A stretch of 64,000 nt of DNA. Source: Lentilactobacillus sunkii DSM 19904. Lineage in GTDB: Bacteria > Bacillota > Bacilli > Lactobacillales > Lactobacillaceae. Of the stretch, positions 24,972 through 33,090 are shown in pieces (the stretch's first letter is position 1; each line of letters begins with the position of its first letter). The notes beneath the pieces were generated by a model. It worked only from the letters and a program-made list of their open reading frames with translations, did no database searches and was not told the DNA's origin. Location: NCBI RefSeq assembly GCF_001435575.1, contig NZ_AZEA01000002.1, positions 186,001 to 250,000 on the forward strand, in the 5' to 3' direction. The position numbers and the translations under genes are program-made.

Positions 24972-25621
24972 ATCCTGGAATGAAACTATTATTAGTGATG
25001 CTGATAGCTTTGGAAATTTCATTTACCCAGAGCTTAATTGTTAACTGTATCTTAATTGCGGTCAGTTTTGTGTATATCTTGACCCAGCATATCAGAATGA
25101 AAGCCTTACTGGGCATCATCTTCTGGCCGCTGTTTCCTGCCGTTGGACTTTTCGTATCTCAATGGCTGTATGGTAGTGCCGGCATTCACTTTGCATGGAT
25201 CCTGTTCACCCGTATCTATGCCTATGTATTTTTAGGTGCCACATTCACGCTTACCAGCAGTATTACCGACCTGTCACTAACACTGGAGCAGGATTTTCAC
25301 CTGCCTTCCAAATTTGCGTACGGTGTTCTGGCCGCATTTAACCTGATGCCAAAAATTGTCGAGGAAGTTCAAATCATCAAAACATCGGCATTAATGCGTG
25401 GCGAGGCGCTTCACTTCTGGTCACCAAAGCTGTATTTCAAGTCCATTCTGTCAGCCATTCAGTGGTCGCAAAATCTTGCTGAAGCCATGACTTCTCACGG
25501 ATTTGTAGAAGATTATGAGCGGACTCATTATAAGATAATCCGCATCACAGCCCTCGACTGGACACTGTTCTTTGTTTTACTGATAATCGTTCAAGTCCTG
25601 TTATTCTTCATCAGATACTAA
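24968..25621 (+). CDS. ykoC: ECF transporter T component YkoC
   Basis: A 217-residue CbiQ-like membrane protein with about five to six membrane segments. It has the coupling-helix motif KTSALMRGEALHF, the A-R-G type signature that docks onto the ATPase pair. It overlaps ykoD by the classic ATGA, showing translational coupling, with an AGGAGG site within the ykoD end. Together with ykoE and ykoD it forms a complete dedicated ECF importer. Transcription is set by the upstream riboswitch. Confidence 0.92.
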   Translation: MNPGMKLLLVMLIALEISFTQSLIVNCILIAVSFVYILTQHIRMKALLGIIFWPLFPAVGLFVSQWLYGSAGIHFAWILFTRIYAYVFLGATFTLTSSITDLSLTLEQDFHLPSKFAYGVLAAFNLMPKIVEEVQIIKTSALMRGEALHFWSPKLYFKSILSAIQWSQNLAEAMTSHGFVEDYERTHYKIIRITALDWTLFFVLLIIVQVLLFFIRY

Positions 25622-25696
25622 ACGCTGTTATTCCAACATTTCATTTTTTGACTTATAATTAAATCAGAGAGTGAAAATTGGAAGAAGGCGTTTTTT

Positions 25697-26011
25697 ATGC
25701 GGGCAAATCTATTTGCATTTGCGTTTGGTATTTTTTCGTTGGTCGTAGGACTTATTGTTGATATTTATGGGTTGGTCAATCAGTTTGGCTCGCTGGACAG
25801 CGCCAAGGTCGTCTTGATCGGTTCGATCATTTTAGCGATCGGATTGGCATTCCTGTCCCTGCCCAACCGGTGGGAACGATATGCCGGTCAGGCTGTGGTT
25901 GGATTAGGCCTACTGTACTACTTTTATATTCAAACCAATAAGCTGTGGGTCGCAATTGTGATTGCTCTGATCGCGATGGCATTAATGGAATATGGGCTCA
26001 AGCATCGTTAA
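25697..26011 (+). CDS. Small four-helix membrane protein, unknown
   Basis: 104 residues, almost entirely hydrophobic, with four predicted membrane segments (about 4-24, 35-54, 61-78, 84-99) and short charged loops (NRWERYAG, QTNKL). A modest GAAGG site lies 9 bases upstream. It is 75 bases after ykoC with a possible promoter between, so it is probably not part of the thiamine operon. I do not recognise the family and infer no function beyond membrane location. Confidence 0.65.
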   Translation: MRANLFAFAFGIFSLVVGLIVDIYGLVNQFGSLDSAKVVLIGSIILAIGLAFLSLPNRWERYAGQAVVGLGLLYYFYIQTNKLWVAIVIALIAMALMEYGLKHR

Positions 26012-26087
26012 TCTGTGTCAAAATTTCAATTATTGGTATAATGGATTTATAGAACATCGTTGAAATGCGAATTGATGGAGGAGAATT

Positions 26088-26273
26088 ATGATGGCAGAAA
26101 AATTTAGTACCTTAGCAGAAGAAATTATCAATTATCAAAAGAAGAACGATATGCCCGATACAGCGTTAGCATTTAACCTGCACATATCAGTTGAACGCCT
26201 CCACAATATCAAGTCAATGGAATCAGACCCCACACCGGACGAAAAGAGAACGATTGAACAGTTTGTTCGGTAG
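26088..26273 (+). CDS. Small helical DNA-binding-like protein
   Basis: 61 residues (MMAEKFSTLAEEIINYQKKNDMPDTALAFNLHISVERLHNIKSMES...). The pattern helix, turn, helix (DTALAFNLHISVERLHNIKS) resembles a minimal XRE-like fold in which ALAFNLHIS would be the turn. GGAGG lies 6 bases before ATG 26088; a second ATG follows directly and could also serve. Function is not known. Its TAG stop is also the first three bases of structured element copy 3, so the element begins exactly at the end of this gene. Confidence 0.65.
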   Translation: MMAEKFSTLAEEIINYQKKNDMPDTALAFNLHISVERLHNIKSMESDPTPDEKRTIEQFVR

Positions 26274-26390
26274 AGTGCGGACTGGGGCGGTTAGCAACCA
26301 GTGTCTAAGGTACTTTGGACGGAAATCGAGTTTGATTTTCGTTCGAAGTGCCTTAGATGCAGGTTGCTGCCCCAGGGAGCACGTTTCGGC
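26271..26390 (+). repeat. Structured intergenic element, copy 3
   Basis: Begins TAGAGTGCGG at the stop codon of the preceding gene and ends GGGAGCACGTTTCGGC. The inner hairpin has 24-base arms (26304-26327, 26334-26357) with loop GAGTTT. All four arm differences are G-U type on the plus strand. An outer stem joins CTGGGGC and GGTTAGCAACC to GGTTGCTGCCCCAG. It has the same orientation as the upstream gene, so it would be its 3' untranslated region. Confidence 0.85.
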
Positions 26391-26454
26391 TAGAGAGAAG
26401 CAAAGCACAGAAGAAGCTCCACTCAAATCTAAAACCACAAACAAATTCCACAAA

Positions 26455-26488
26455 ACAAAAGGGACTGAAGCCAACCGCTTCAGTCCTT
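26455..26488 (-). terminator. Terminator of the lipase/acyltransferase operon
   Basis: GGACTGAAG (26462-26470) pairs with CTTCAGTCC (26478-26486). On the minus strand it is followed by CTTTTGTTTT. It closes the leftward operon 28136-26520. Confidence 0.85.
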
Positions 26489-26519
26489 ATTTCATACATA
26501 TTAACTTTCATTACACCCA

Positions 26520-27569
26520 TTACCGACTACCCGAAGCATCCCGAGCCACCGCCAACGACAGCAGCTGAACAGTCGTTTTAAACAACTTTCGTTTGGTTTC
26601 CGCATCGGTTTGTAAAAACCTTTGAACTACCAGCCAGCCATTCCGAGTGGTCATGACTTCCCGCCAATAAGTATTTTCATTAATCGAAATCATACTGAAC
26701 AACTTGTCCAAGTAAAACTCTTTTGCGGAATCTTCCAAATCAACCACAAATTTGCTGGATAATGAGCTGACGCCTTTTGAGAGCCTGCTGATATCTGGTT
26801 CTTCAATGAAGGCCGTTCCGGAAACCTGCCATGTAAACAAATCGTGTTGACGAATGCCGACTTTGGAACTTTTTACAACTTGGTAATCTGAACTTTCATC
26901 AAGAATGGCCCCAATCACTGAATTTTTTGGCATCATCTTCAGCACTTTCGCGTCTGTCTTTGATGATAGATCATTCCGAAACCCAGGACCATCAAGATTA
27001 TAAACCATCTTAATTTTGTCTTTTAAATCATTGGGAAGTTGAGCCGCAACAAATTCTGCCAAATTGCCGCCTTTGGAATGCCCGCCGAGGATGAACTGAC
27101 AATTTGGGTTCTTCTTGTTAACAGCCATGAAATAGGCCACTGCCATCTTTTGGGATGGAATTGTCTGCATGAACGACATGTTCAAATCTTCTTTCCAGCC
27201 AACAACACTGGCCACCGTGCCACGGTAGGCAATAAAGCAAAGATTATCGCTCAGGTGATAGGTAACGGCGGAAAACTGGTATTGCTTGTCGCAATCTGTG
27301 ACATTTACAAATTCAGTCCACCTAATACCACCAAATCTTTTGCTGCTTTGGAATGCTTCAACCAGGTCTCGGTTGCCTTGAGGGTTCCAAGTCCCTTCGT
27401 ACAAGTTCTCCGACCGGCTGCTGACAGCTAGTTCACCCAATGTCTTCCCACTAGCCACGTTAAAGTCCAGGTAACTGGCTTGAGAGAGAACGGCACTGTC
27501 AACTTGGTTAAATGGCAGATCCTGAAAACTTGTATTTGCATTTTTGATAACGTAATCGACTAAATTCAT
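26520..27569 (-). CDS. Mbeg1-like/DUF2974 alpha-beta hydrolase
   Basis: A 349-residue protein of the lipase-like DUF2974 family. The nucleophile elbow is LGGHSKGGN (Ser165), after the strand CQFI and before a helix. FIAYRGT and NLDGPGF are family landmarks. These proteins are suspected lipid or ester hydrolases, but the substrate is unproven. The N-terminus has no signal. Start: AAGGAG is 8 bases before ATG 27569; an ATG two codons upstream is only 2 bases from that site. It lies 12 bases after the acyltransferase gene, so both should be translated from one mRNA and could act on membrane lipids. Confidence 0.85.
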   Translation of the reverse strand: MNLVDYVIKNANTSFQDLPFNQVDSAVLSQASYLDFNVASGKTLGELAVSSRSENLYEGTWNPQGNRDLVEAFQSSKRFGGIRWTEFVNVTDCDKQYQFSAVTYHLSDNLCFIAYRGTVASVVGWKEDLNMSFMQTIPSQKMAVAYFMAVNKKNPNCQFILGGHSKGGNLAEFVAAQLPNDLKDKIKMVYNLDGPGFRNDLSSKTDAKVLKMMPKNSVIGAILDESSDYQVVKSSKVGIRQHDLFTWQVSGTAFIEEPDISRLSKGVSSLSSKFVVDLEDSAKEFYLDKLFSMISINENTYWREVMTTRNGWLVVQRFLQTDAETKRKLFKTTVQLLSLAVARDASGSR

Positions 27570-27581
27570 TAACATAACTCC

Positions 27582-28136
27582 TTAAGCTCCGATGCTTTCG
27601 TATGCATCCAACAGATTCTGATAGTGATTCTCCTTGGTTCGGCTATTAACTGCCTCGTTGACGAAATACGGTCTACCAATTTCAATGACAGTTTGTCCCC
27701 ACTTGGAATGCTTGATTGTTGCCGGAACAACCGGTACCTGACTCGCATGGGCAATCATTAGATAACCAGGTTTGATTTGAGTTGAAAACCGGGAACCAGT
27801 TGGAAAGATGATCATCGACTTTGAACCACGTCTTAATTCTCTGATCGGCATTTTAATACTTCGGGTTCCAGGCTTTTTACGGTCAACCGGGAATGCATTC
27901 AAATGACCAAGAAGGGTTCCGAAAAAGAAGTTTGAAAACAATTCCTTTTTGGCCATGAAGAAGAACGTGGTTGAAACGAGTGTCACTGCAAGAACCGGTG
28001 CATCCCACAAATAATGATGAGGTGCCACAAGAATAAAGTTGATGTCGGGTAAATTCTCTTTACCGACAATTTTGATTGGTCCAAGATAGATGGCAAAATA
28101 CATTTTTAGAAGAACTCTGGCAAAATGATATAACAT
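27582..28136 (-). CDS. Lysophospholipid acyltransferase, PlsC-like
   Basis: 184 residues, somewhat short for PlsC (about 200-245). Motif I is APHHYLWDAP with the H-x4-D pair His40/Asp45. Motif II is around FPVDRKKPG. Motif III reads FPTGSRF where FPEGTRS is usual, with Glu replaced by Thr. It probably transfers an acyl chain to lysophosphatidic acid or a related lipid at the membrane; a weakly hydrophobic N-terminal helix may anchor it. GGAGGG lies 5 bases before ATG 28136. It is first in a two-gene operon whose promoter overlaps two palindromes shared with a divergent tetR gene, so TetR repression is likely. Confidence 0.85.
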   Translation of the reverse strand: MLYHFARVLLKMYFAIYLGPIKIVGKENLPDINFILVAPHHYLWDAPVLAVTLVSTTFFFMAKKELFSNFFFGTLLGHLNAFPVDRKKPGTRSIKMPIRELRRGSKSMIIFPTGSRFSTQIKPGYLMIAHASQVPVVPATIKHSKWGQTVIEIGRPYFVNEAVNSRTKENHYQNLLDAYESIGA

Positions 28137-28168
28137 TATTTCCCTCCACTATTCACGTCAAATATGAT

Positions 28169-28208
28169 ACTATACTAGTATAAGAGCATCTTTTTATACT
28201 AGTATAGT
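28169..28208. promoter_or_regulatory. Twin TetR-type operators
   Basis: ACTATACTAGTATAA (28169-28183) and its exact inverse TTATACTAGTATAGT (28194-28208). Each contains the palindrome TATACTAGTATA, with centres 25 bp apart. They lie between the divergent plsC-like and tetR genes, where a dimeric repressor would control both directions. Confidence 0.85.
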
Positions 28209-28239
28209 GACAATTCAAATTAATGCAAGAGGTATCTCC

Positions 28240-28878
28240 ATGAAAAAAACAAAAGACAATCAAAATTTAAGAGTCGAAATATTGAGTGCAACTGAAAATC
28301 TCTTTATTCAACACGGTTATAGTGCAGTTACCTACAGTCAGATTGCCAAAGAAGTCGGTATCAGCAAATCACTTCTTCAATACTATTTCCCCAAAAAATC
28401 GCTCCTGCTGGAGCAAATTATGTATGCGAATTTCAATCAATGGATTGCCAGCATTCCCGTAGAGGAAACTTATGCCAAGCTGGCGACATTTTTAATGATG
28501 TTTTTCAAATTTATTTCCCAAAACCCGCAAATCCACAAATTTATTATTGAGATCATCGAGAACAATGAACTTTTTGACATCTTTATCAACTATTTCCAAA
28601 AATGGTTAACCAAACACGACCTTCTGACGGGTAATCAAAGTAAGATCCGGTCTGCATTGCTATTTGCGTTAAGTGGTGGCCTACAGCTTTATCGCTTCAA
28701 AGATAATTTGAAGCTGCCAATCAATCGCATTACGTCAACCATCATGACAAGCTTTCTCAGTATGCTGGACGTGCCAGCCAGCCTAATCAAAAATACGCTG
28801 ACAATTGCCACAGATACTTTTGATCAGTTAAGTTCCACTACTTGGGAATTCACCACTGATTTTAAGCAAGCTGATTGA
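28240..28878 (+). CDS. TetR-family regulator
   Basis: 212 residues. The N-terminal TetR HTH is clear: RVEILSATENLFIQHGYSAVTYSQIAKEVGISKSLLQYYFPKKSLLLEQI. The C-terminal domain is helical and family-specific and binds an unknown ligand. GAGGT lies 7 bases before ATG 28240; upstream in-frame codons carry no site and overlap the operator. Divergent to the acyltransferase/hydrolase operon with two perfect palindromes between, so it most likely represses both itself and that operon. The ligand could be a fatty acid or membrane-active compound (inference). Confidence 0.9.
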   Translation: MKKTKDNQNLRVEILSATENLFIQHGYSAVTYSQIAKEVGISKSLLQYYFPKKSLLLEQIMYANFNQWIASIPVEETYAKLATFLMMFFKFISQNPQIHKFIIEIIENNELFDIFINYFQKWLTKHDLLTGNQSKIRSALLFALSGGLQLYRFKDNLKLPINRITSTIMTSFLSMLDVPASLIKNTLTIATDTFDQLSSTTWEFTTDFKQAD

Positions 28879-28919
28879 TCAATTGGTGTCGACTGGTTCA
28901 CAAAACTCAAAAATCACGA

Positions 28920-28972
28920 AATCGGATCCATTCAAAGTTCAAACGAATTTTGAATGGATCCGATTCTTTTTA
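28920..28972. terminator. Rho-independent terminator after tetR
   Basis: A 17-bp stem (28920-28936 with 28949-28965) followed by CTTTTT on the plus strand. The minus side also has a run of T (GATTTTTG), so it may work both ways. Confidence 0.88.
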
Positions 28973-28993
28973 AGGAACTTATGTCACATTCGC

Positions 28994-29200
28994 TTACTTT
29001 GTGTTTATGGTTGCAACAAAATCATCAACAATTGACCAGGAGCCTCTTTGGTTCGCCTCAGCGATAACAATCCGGTACATCAACCCATGCAAAGCAGGAA
29101 TTGTCACTTTAGGCCAAGATACATCATAAGTAAACTGCCGAATATTCTTCCACTTACAAGATAGTTTATGTGCGTCTCGCCATTCAAAACACTTGGACAC
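28994..29200 (-). pseudogene. Possible gene fragment
   Basis: A 68-codon minus-strand frame (…FTYDVSWPKVTIPALHGLMYRIVIAEANQRGSWSIVDDFVATINTK) has plausible protein-like composition at its C-terminal part. The only start is a GTG without a ribosome binding site, and the frame is closed by TGA about 15 codons further upstream. It reads like the tail of a larger extracellular or enzyme domain left behind after deletion. Treat as uncertain. Confidence 0.25.
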
Positions 29201-29352
29201 TATCGGCCTTCGTAATTTCTGGAAAATGGTTGATTGTCAAACACAACATTTTCTAAAAAAACAGTTCAGGTCAATATATTTAAAATCGTATAAAATATTA
29301 CATGATCTTAACCGAAAGGCTCCAAAGTATTCCTATACCGGCAATCGTCCGT

Positions 29353-29379
29353 TATAATCAATTCAAGAAAGCGCTTTCT
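29353..29379 (+). promoter_or_regulatory. Promoter -10 and overlapping cre-like palindrome
   Basis: TATAAT at 29353-29358 is followed by the perfect palindrome AGAAAGCGCTTTCT (29366-29379), which matches the CcpA consensus with one mismatch. Placed at the expected transcription start of the 29491 operon, it would block transcription when bound. The rest of the gap back to 28973 holds only the possible gene fragment above. Confidence 0.6.
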
Positions 29380-29490
29380 ATATCGTAACAAAGTTTTACC
29401 TGCTATATGTCCAATGTTTTTTAAAAAAGTCGCAATAATTTTAACTATTTTGATTATTGAACACCCTTTAATCAATTACAGGAGGATCGA

Positions 29491-31428
29491 ATGAAAACAA
29501 TTCATTATTCACCCTTATCTGGAGAATCGAAAAATTTTGAATTACAGACAAACTCTGAAAATCAAATTATCAGCATCGGAAACCCACACGACCAACATCA
29601 TATGGATTGGGTTAAGCCTGGTGCAGTTTGGGGTAAAGTCCATTGTAAATATGACCTGGACGTGAAAGTCACTAGAAGGTTCACCGACGCAGGCGATCTC
29701 GAGGAAACAATGGTGTTTACTAATAACACAAGTTTTGACATCTATACGCTTAGCGACGGTATTGGTATTTACACGCCATTCCCCGATTATTACACGAAAG
29801 CCAGCATTGGTCTGACCAAATGCTGTAATGCCCATATTTGGTGCGGAAATACTTCAAGCTACATCATGGGCCTTCGGCAAGGCGGTGAGGCTCCCAACTT
29901 GGGATTGATTGTGCAACATGGCGGCATACAAAGCTACAGCATTGAGAGAGGATATGATTTTAAAGGCCGAGAGGAGGAAGTCAGCAATAATCGTGGGCTG
30001 ATGATTCTTCATCCGGACAACTTTATTCTTCATCCAGGAGAATCATACGAACTCGTTTGGAAATTGACTTGGTTCCAAGATAAAGCAGACTTCCAAAAGC
30101 GGTTATTAAACACCCAAGATTACATTCACGTCTCTTCTCCTGCCTTTGTGACAATCGGTAATGAACCAATTCAATTTCAGGCTCAGTTTGGAGGCAACTT
30201 ACCTGAAACCCCACCGACAATCTTATGCAACGGGGAAAGAGCCGAGTACGAGATTCAAGGTTCAGCTGTTTCGGTAAAATATCCGGTGATTCAATCAGGA
30301 GAATATACCTTTACAATCACCTGGGGTGGTGCGAAAACGAAAGCCAAGTTTTTGGCAACACTGCCATTGAGCCAGATTGCAAAGTCACGGGTCAATTTCA
30401 TTGTTAATAAACAACAGTGTATAGATCCCAAGGGCCACTTAAATGGTGCGTATTTAATTTATGACAATGAGGAACAGGCCCAATATTACAGTCATCTTAA
30501 CGACCATAACGGTGGCAGAGAACGGGTTGGCATGGGAGCGTTAATCGCTCTCTATCTTCAAACGCATCCTGATAAAAAGCTTCACGCCAGCCTATCAAAA
30601 TACGTTGACTACGTTACGAGGGAATTATTTAATCCGGATGACGGAACCGTGTATAACGATGTACAACGAAATAATGATCAGCCCCGCCTATATAACTACC
30701 CATGGATTGGAATCCTCTTTTTGGAAATGTACAAGTTGGAAAAGGACAGCCAATACCTGAACTGGTACTTTAAGTTGATGGTTCACTTCTATTCACTTGG
30801 TGGTGACAAATTTTATCCCATTGGACTGCCAATGCGCGAATCCATTAAAACATTCCGTCAAGCTGGACAAACCGACCTCGCCGATAAACTACTCAAAATG
30901 TACAAAAGACACGCTGATTTTATCGAAGAAACCGGACAAAATTATCCTGAAAGCGAAGTTTCCTATGAACAGAGCATTGTCGCTCCAGCTGCGAGATATC
31001 TTTCAGACATGTATCTCATGACCGATGAAGAAAAGTATCAACAAGGAGCTCAACTTCAGCTTATGGGGTTAGATTTATTTGAAGGATTCCAACCAGACTA
31101 TCACATGAATGAAGTTGCCATTAGGCATTGGGACGGTTATTGGTTTGGAAAACGTCGAATGCTCGGTGACACCTTCCCTCACTATTGGACAACCCTTTCC
31201 GGACTTGCCTTTTACGATTCAGAATTGGTGATCGGGACTGATCAATATACTCACAAGGCCCGAAAATCATTCCGTTCAATCCTCAGTCTGTTTAGAAAAG
31301 ATGGCAGTGCTTCAAATGCCATGATTTACCCAATGACAGTAAACGGTGAAGTTGCCCACTTTTATGATCCCTGGGCAAACGATCAAGATTGGGGATTATA
31401 CTATATCCTCAAACATAATGAATTTTAG
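29491..31428 (+). CDS. Orphan (alpha/alpha)6-barrel hydrolase-like protein
   Basis: 645 residues, no signal peptide. The N-terminal about 200 residues form a beta-rich domain (VTRRFTDAGDLEETMVFTNNTSFDIYTLSDGIGIYTPFPDYY) ending NFILHPGESYELVWKLTWFQDKADFQ. A short Ig-like beta segment follows (about 215-290). The last 350 residues are helical barrel-type (YSHLNDHNGGRERVGMGALIALYLQ, YNYPWIGILFLEMYKLEKDSQYLNWYFKLMVHFYSLGGDKFYPIGLPM, YEQSIVAPAARYLSDMYL). This is the six-hairpin glycosidase or polysaccharide-lyase architecture. I cannot name the family. It shares weak but ordered similarity with the protein at 16660-19026. AGGAGGAT 5 bases before the start. A GPH transporter gene follows after 12 bases, so a glycoside substrate is probable. 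Confidence 0.72.
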   Translation: MKTIHYSPLSGESKNFELQTNSENQIISIGNPHDQHHMDWVKPGAVWGKVHCKYDLDVKVTRRFTDAGDLEETMVFTNNTSFDIYTLSDGIGIYTPFPDYYTKASIGLTKCCNAHIWCGNTSSYIMGLRQGGEAPNLGLIVQHGGIQSYSIERGYDFKGREEEVSNNRGLMILHPDNFILHPGESYELVWKLTWFQDKADFQKRLLNTQDYIHVSSPAFVTIGNEPIQFQAQFGGNLPETPPTILCNGERAEYEIQGSAVSVKYPVIQSGEYTFTITWGGAKTKAKFLATLPLSQIAKSRVNFIVNKQQCIDPKGHLNGAYLIYDNEEQAQYYSHLNDHNGGRERVGMGALIALYLQTHPDKKLHASLSKYVDYVTRELFNPDDGTVYNDVQRNNDQPRLYNYPWIGILFLEMYKLEKDSQYLNWYFKLMVHFYSLGGDKFYPIGLPMRESIKTFRQAGQTDLADKLLKMYKRHADFIEETGQNYPESEVSYEQSIVAPAARYLSDMYLMTDEEKYQQGAQLQLMGLDLFEGFQPDYHMNEVAIRHWDGYWFGKRRMLGDTFPHYWTTLSGLAFYDSELVIGTDQYTHKARKSFRSILSLFRKDGSASNAMIYPMTVNGEVAHFYDPWANDQDWGLYYILKHNEF

Positions 31429-31440
31429 GAGGAAATCATA

Positions 31441-32997
31441 ATGGATCAACAAAATCTACATGACGGTTGGGATGAATACCGTTCAAAACGGATCTATCAA
31501 TCAAAGAAGAAGATTGGTTTCTGGCGCTCGATTGGCTTTGGTGTCTTCTCATCATATAGCCAGGCGATGCAGGGTATGGTGGTTACATGGCTCCTTTTCT
31601 TCTACACAAATTTTTGTGGTCTAAGTGCCGTAGAGGGTGCTTCGATATTCGCAATTGGCCGTGTAATAGATGCATTCACAACCCTACTGGCAGGAAATAT
31701 TTCTGATAAGCTGTATAAATTTAAGTTTGGCCGTCGGTTTGGTCGACGACACTTCTTCATCTTTATGGCTGCCCCTGCCGCACTGTTAGCCATTACTCAA
31801 TGGGTTCCGGACATGAATTACCTCTATTACCTGTTAACTTATTTGTTCACAAATATGCTTCTCTCATTTCTTGAGATCCCATATGATACACTTTCAAATG
31901 AGATGACAAAAGATTACAATCAGAGGACCAAATTATCCACTTCTCGAATGGTCTTTGCCGGGGCGTTTGCACCAGTCATCCAGTGGGTTATCGCACAAAT
32001 GTTTAAAATGTGGCCAAAATCAAGCCCAATTCCATACATCACTGCTCAAACCATTTTCTCTGCAGGAGCATTTGTTCTTATCTTGGTTACTTATTTCACC
32101 ACATGGGAACATTTCGTGTCAAAAGAAGAGGCTGCAATTGAAGCTTCCCATTCACAACAACACAAAAATATCTGGTCATTATTTATGTCAGCAGTCAAAA
32201 GTTACGTTTCAACTTTCAAAATTAAAGCATTTCGGATTCATCTGCTTATTTTTGGTGCCTCGTACTTAGCTGCCTCAGTTTGGGGAACCGTATTTGCATA
32301 CTACATTATTGATGTCATGGGTCAATCATCATCGACTGCAGCTTATCTGAGTATGTTTAGTCTCGTCTCAATTCCAGTAACCATCATTGCTGGATGGGCA
32401 ATCACAAAGATCACCCCAAAAGCATTATATATGTATGCATACTTACCAATCTTAGTAGCATGTGGGGCGACTGCCGCAATTGCATTCATTCAACCGCCGC
32501 ATGTGATCATTTGGCTAAGTATCACCTGCTTCTTGTATAACGTTGGCCAATATATCCTCTGGTTCATTCCGTGGAATGTGTTCCCATTCATCCCCGATAT
32601 TGATACAGCTGTCACTGGTGAAAACCGTTCAGGGGTATTTGCATCGGTAATGATGTTCATTATGCAAACATTCATCGCGTTGGGAACGATCGTGGTAGGT
32701 TTATTGTTAGATGCCGCTGGCTTTGTCCAGTCCAAAACGGGTATCTTGGTACAACCAACAAGTGCTAAGCTGATGATCATCGGAATCATTAGTTTGGTGG
32801 TTGGAGCTTTGATTATCGTTGCGATGCTTGGTGCATTCAAGTTCAAAGTTAACCGTCAAACCTCACAAATTGTTAACGCAGAAGTTAATCGTCTTAAAGA
32901 TGGTGGGAGCATGTCATCCGCAGATCCCGCAGTAAAGAAAGTTATCACCGAGCTATCTGGAATGGATTATGATAGTATCACAGTTTGGAAAAAATAA
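31441..32997 (+). CDS. GPH-family sugar:cation symporter
   Basis: A 518-residue, 12-helix transporter. FAIGRVIDAFTTLLAGNISDKLYKFKFGRRFGRRHFF after helix 2 is the GPH/MFS loop, here with an unusually basic run. The N-terminal 25 residues are hydrophilic and a 50-residue polar tail follows helix 12; there is no EIIA domain. TAGGAGGA precedes ATG 31441. Cotranscribed with the orphan hydrolase-like gene 12 bases upstream; it presumably imports that enzyme's substrate. It is only distantly similar to the other two GPH proteins in the window. Confidence 0.87.
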   Translation: MDQQNLHDGWDEYRSKRIYQSKKKIGFWRSIGFGVFSSYSQAMQGMVVTWLLFFYTNFCGLSAVEGASIFAIGRVIDAFTTLLAGNISDKLYKFKFGRRFGRRHFFIFMAAPAALLAITQWVPDMNYLYYLLTYLFTNMLLSFLEIPYDTLSNEMTKDYNQRTKLSTSRMVFAGAFAPVIQWVIAQMFKMWPKSSPIPYITAQTIFSAGAFVLILVTYFTTWEHFVSKEEAAIEASHSQQHKNIWSLFMSAVKSYVSTFKIKAFRIHLLIFGASYLAASVWGTVFAYYIIDVMGQSSSTAAYLSMFSLVSIPVTIIAGWAITKITPKALYMYAYLPILVACGATAAIAFIQPPHVIIWLSITCFLYNVGQYILWFIPWNVFPFIPDIDTAVTGENRSGVFASVMMFIMQTFIALGTIVVGLLLDAAGFVQSKTGILVQPTSAKLMIIGIISLVVGALIIVAMLGAFKFKVNRQTSQIVNAEVNRLKDGGSMSSADPAVKKVITELSGMDYDSITVWKK

Positions 32998-33023
32998 TCA
33001 CCTAATTTAGCGCTTATGTATAA

Positions 33024-33062
33024 AAATGTGGCTGAGATTTAAACAATCTCAGCCACATTTTT
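33024..33062. terminator. Bidirectional terminator
   Basis: Perfect 16-bp stem (33024-33039 with 33045-33060) flanked by A residues on the left and T residues on the right. It serves the GPH operon and the convergent AraC gene. Confidence 0.9.
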
Positions 33063-33090
33063 GTGTTATTGAATATGTTGTAGGTAATAT

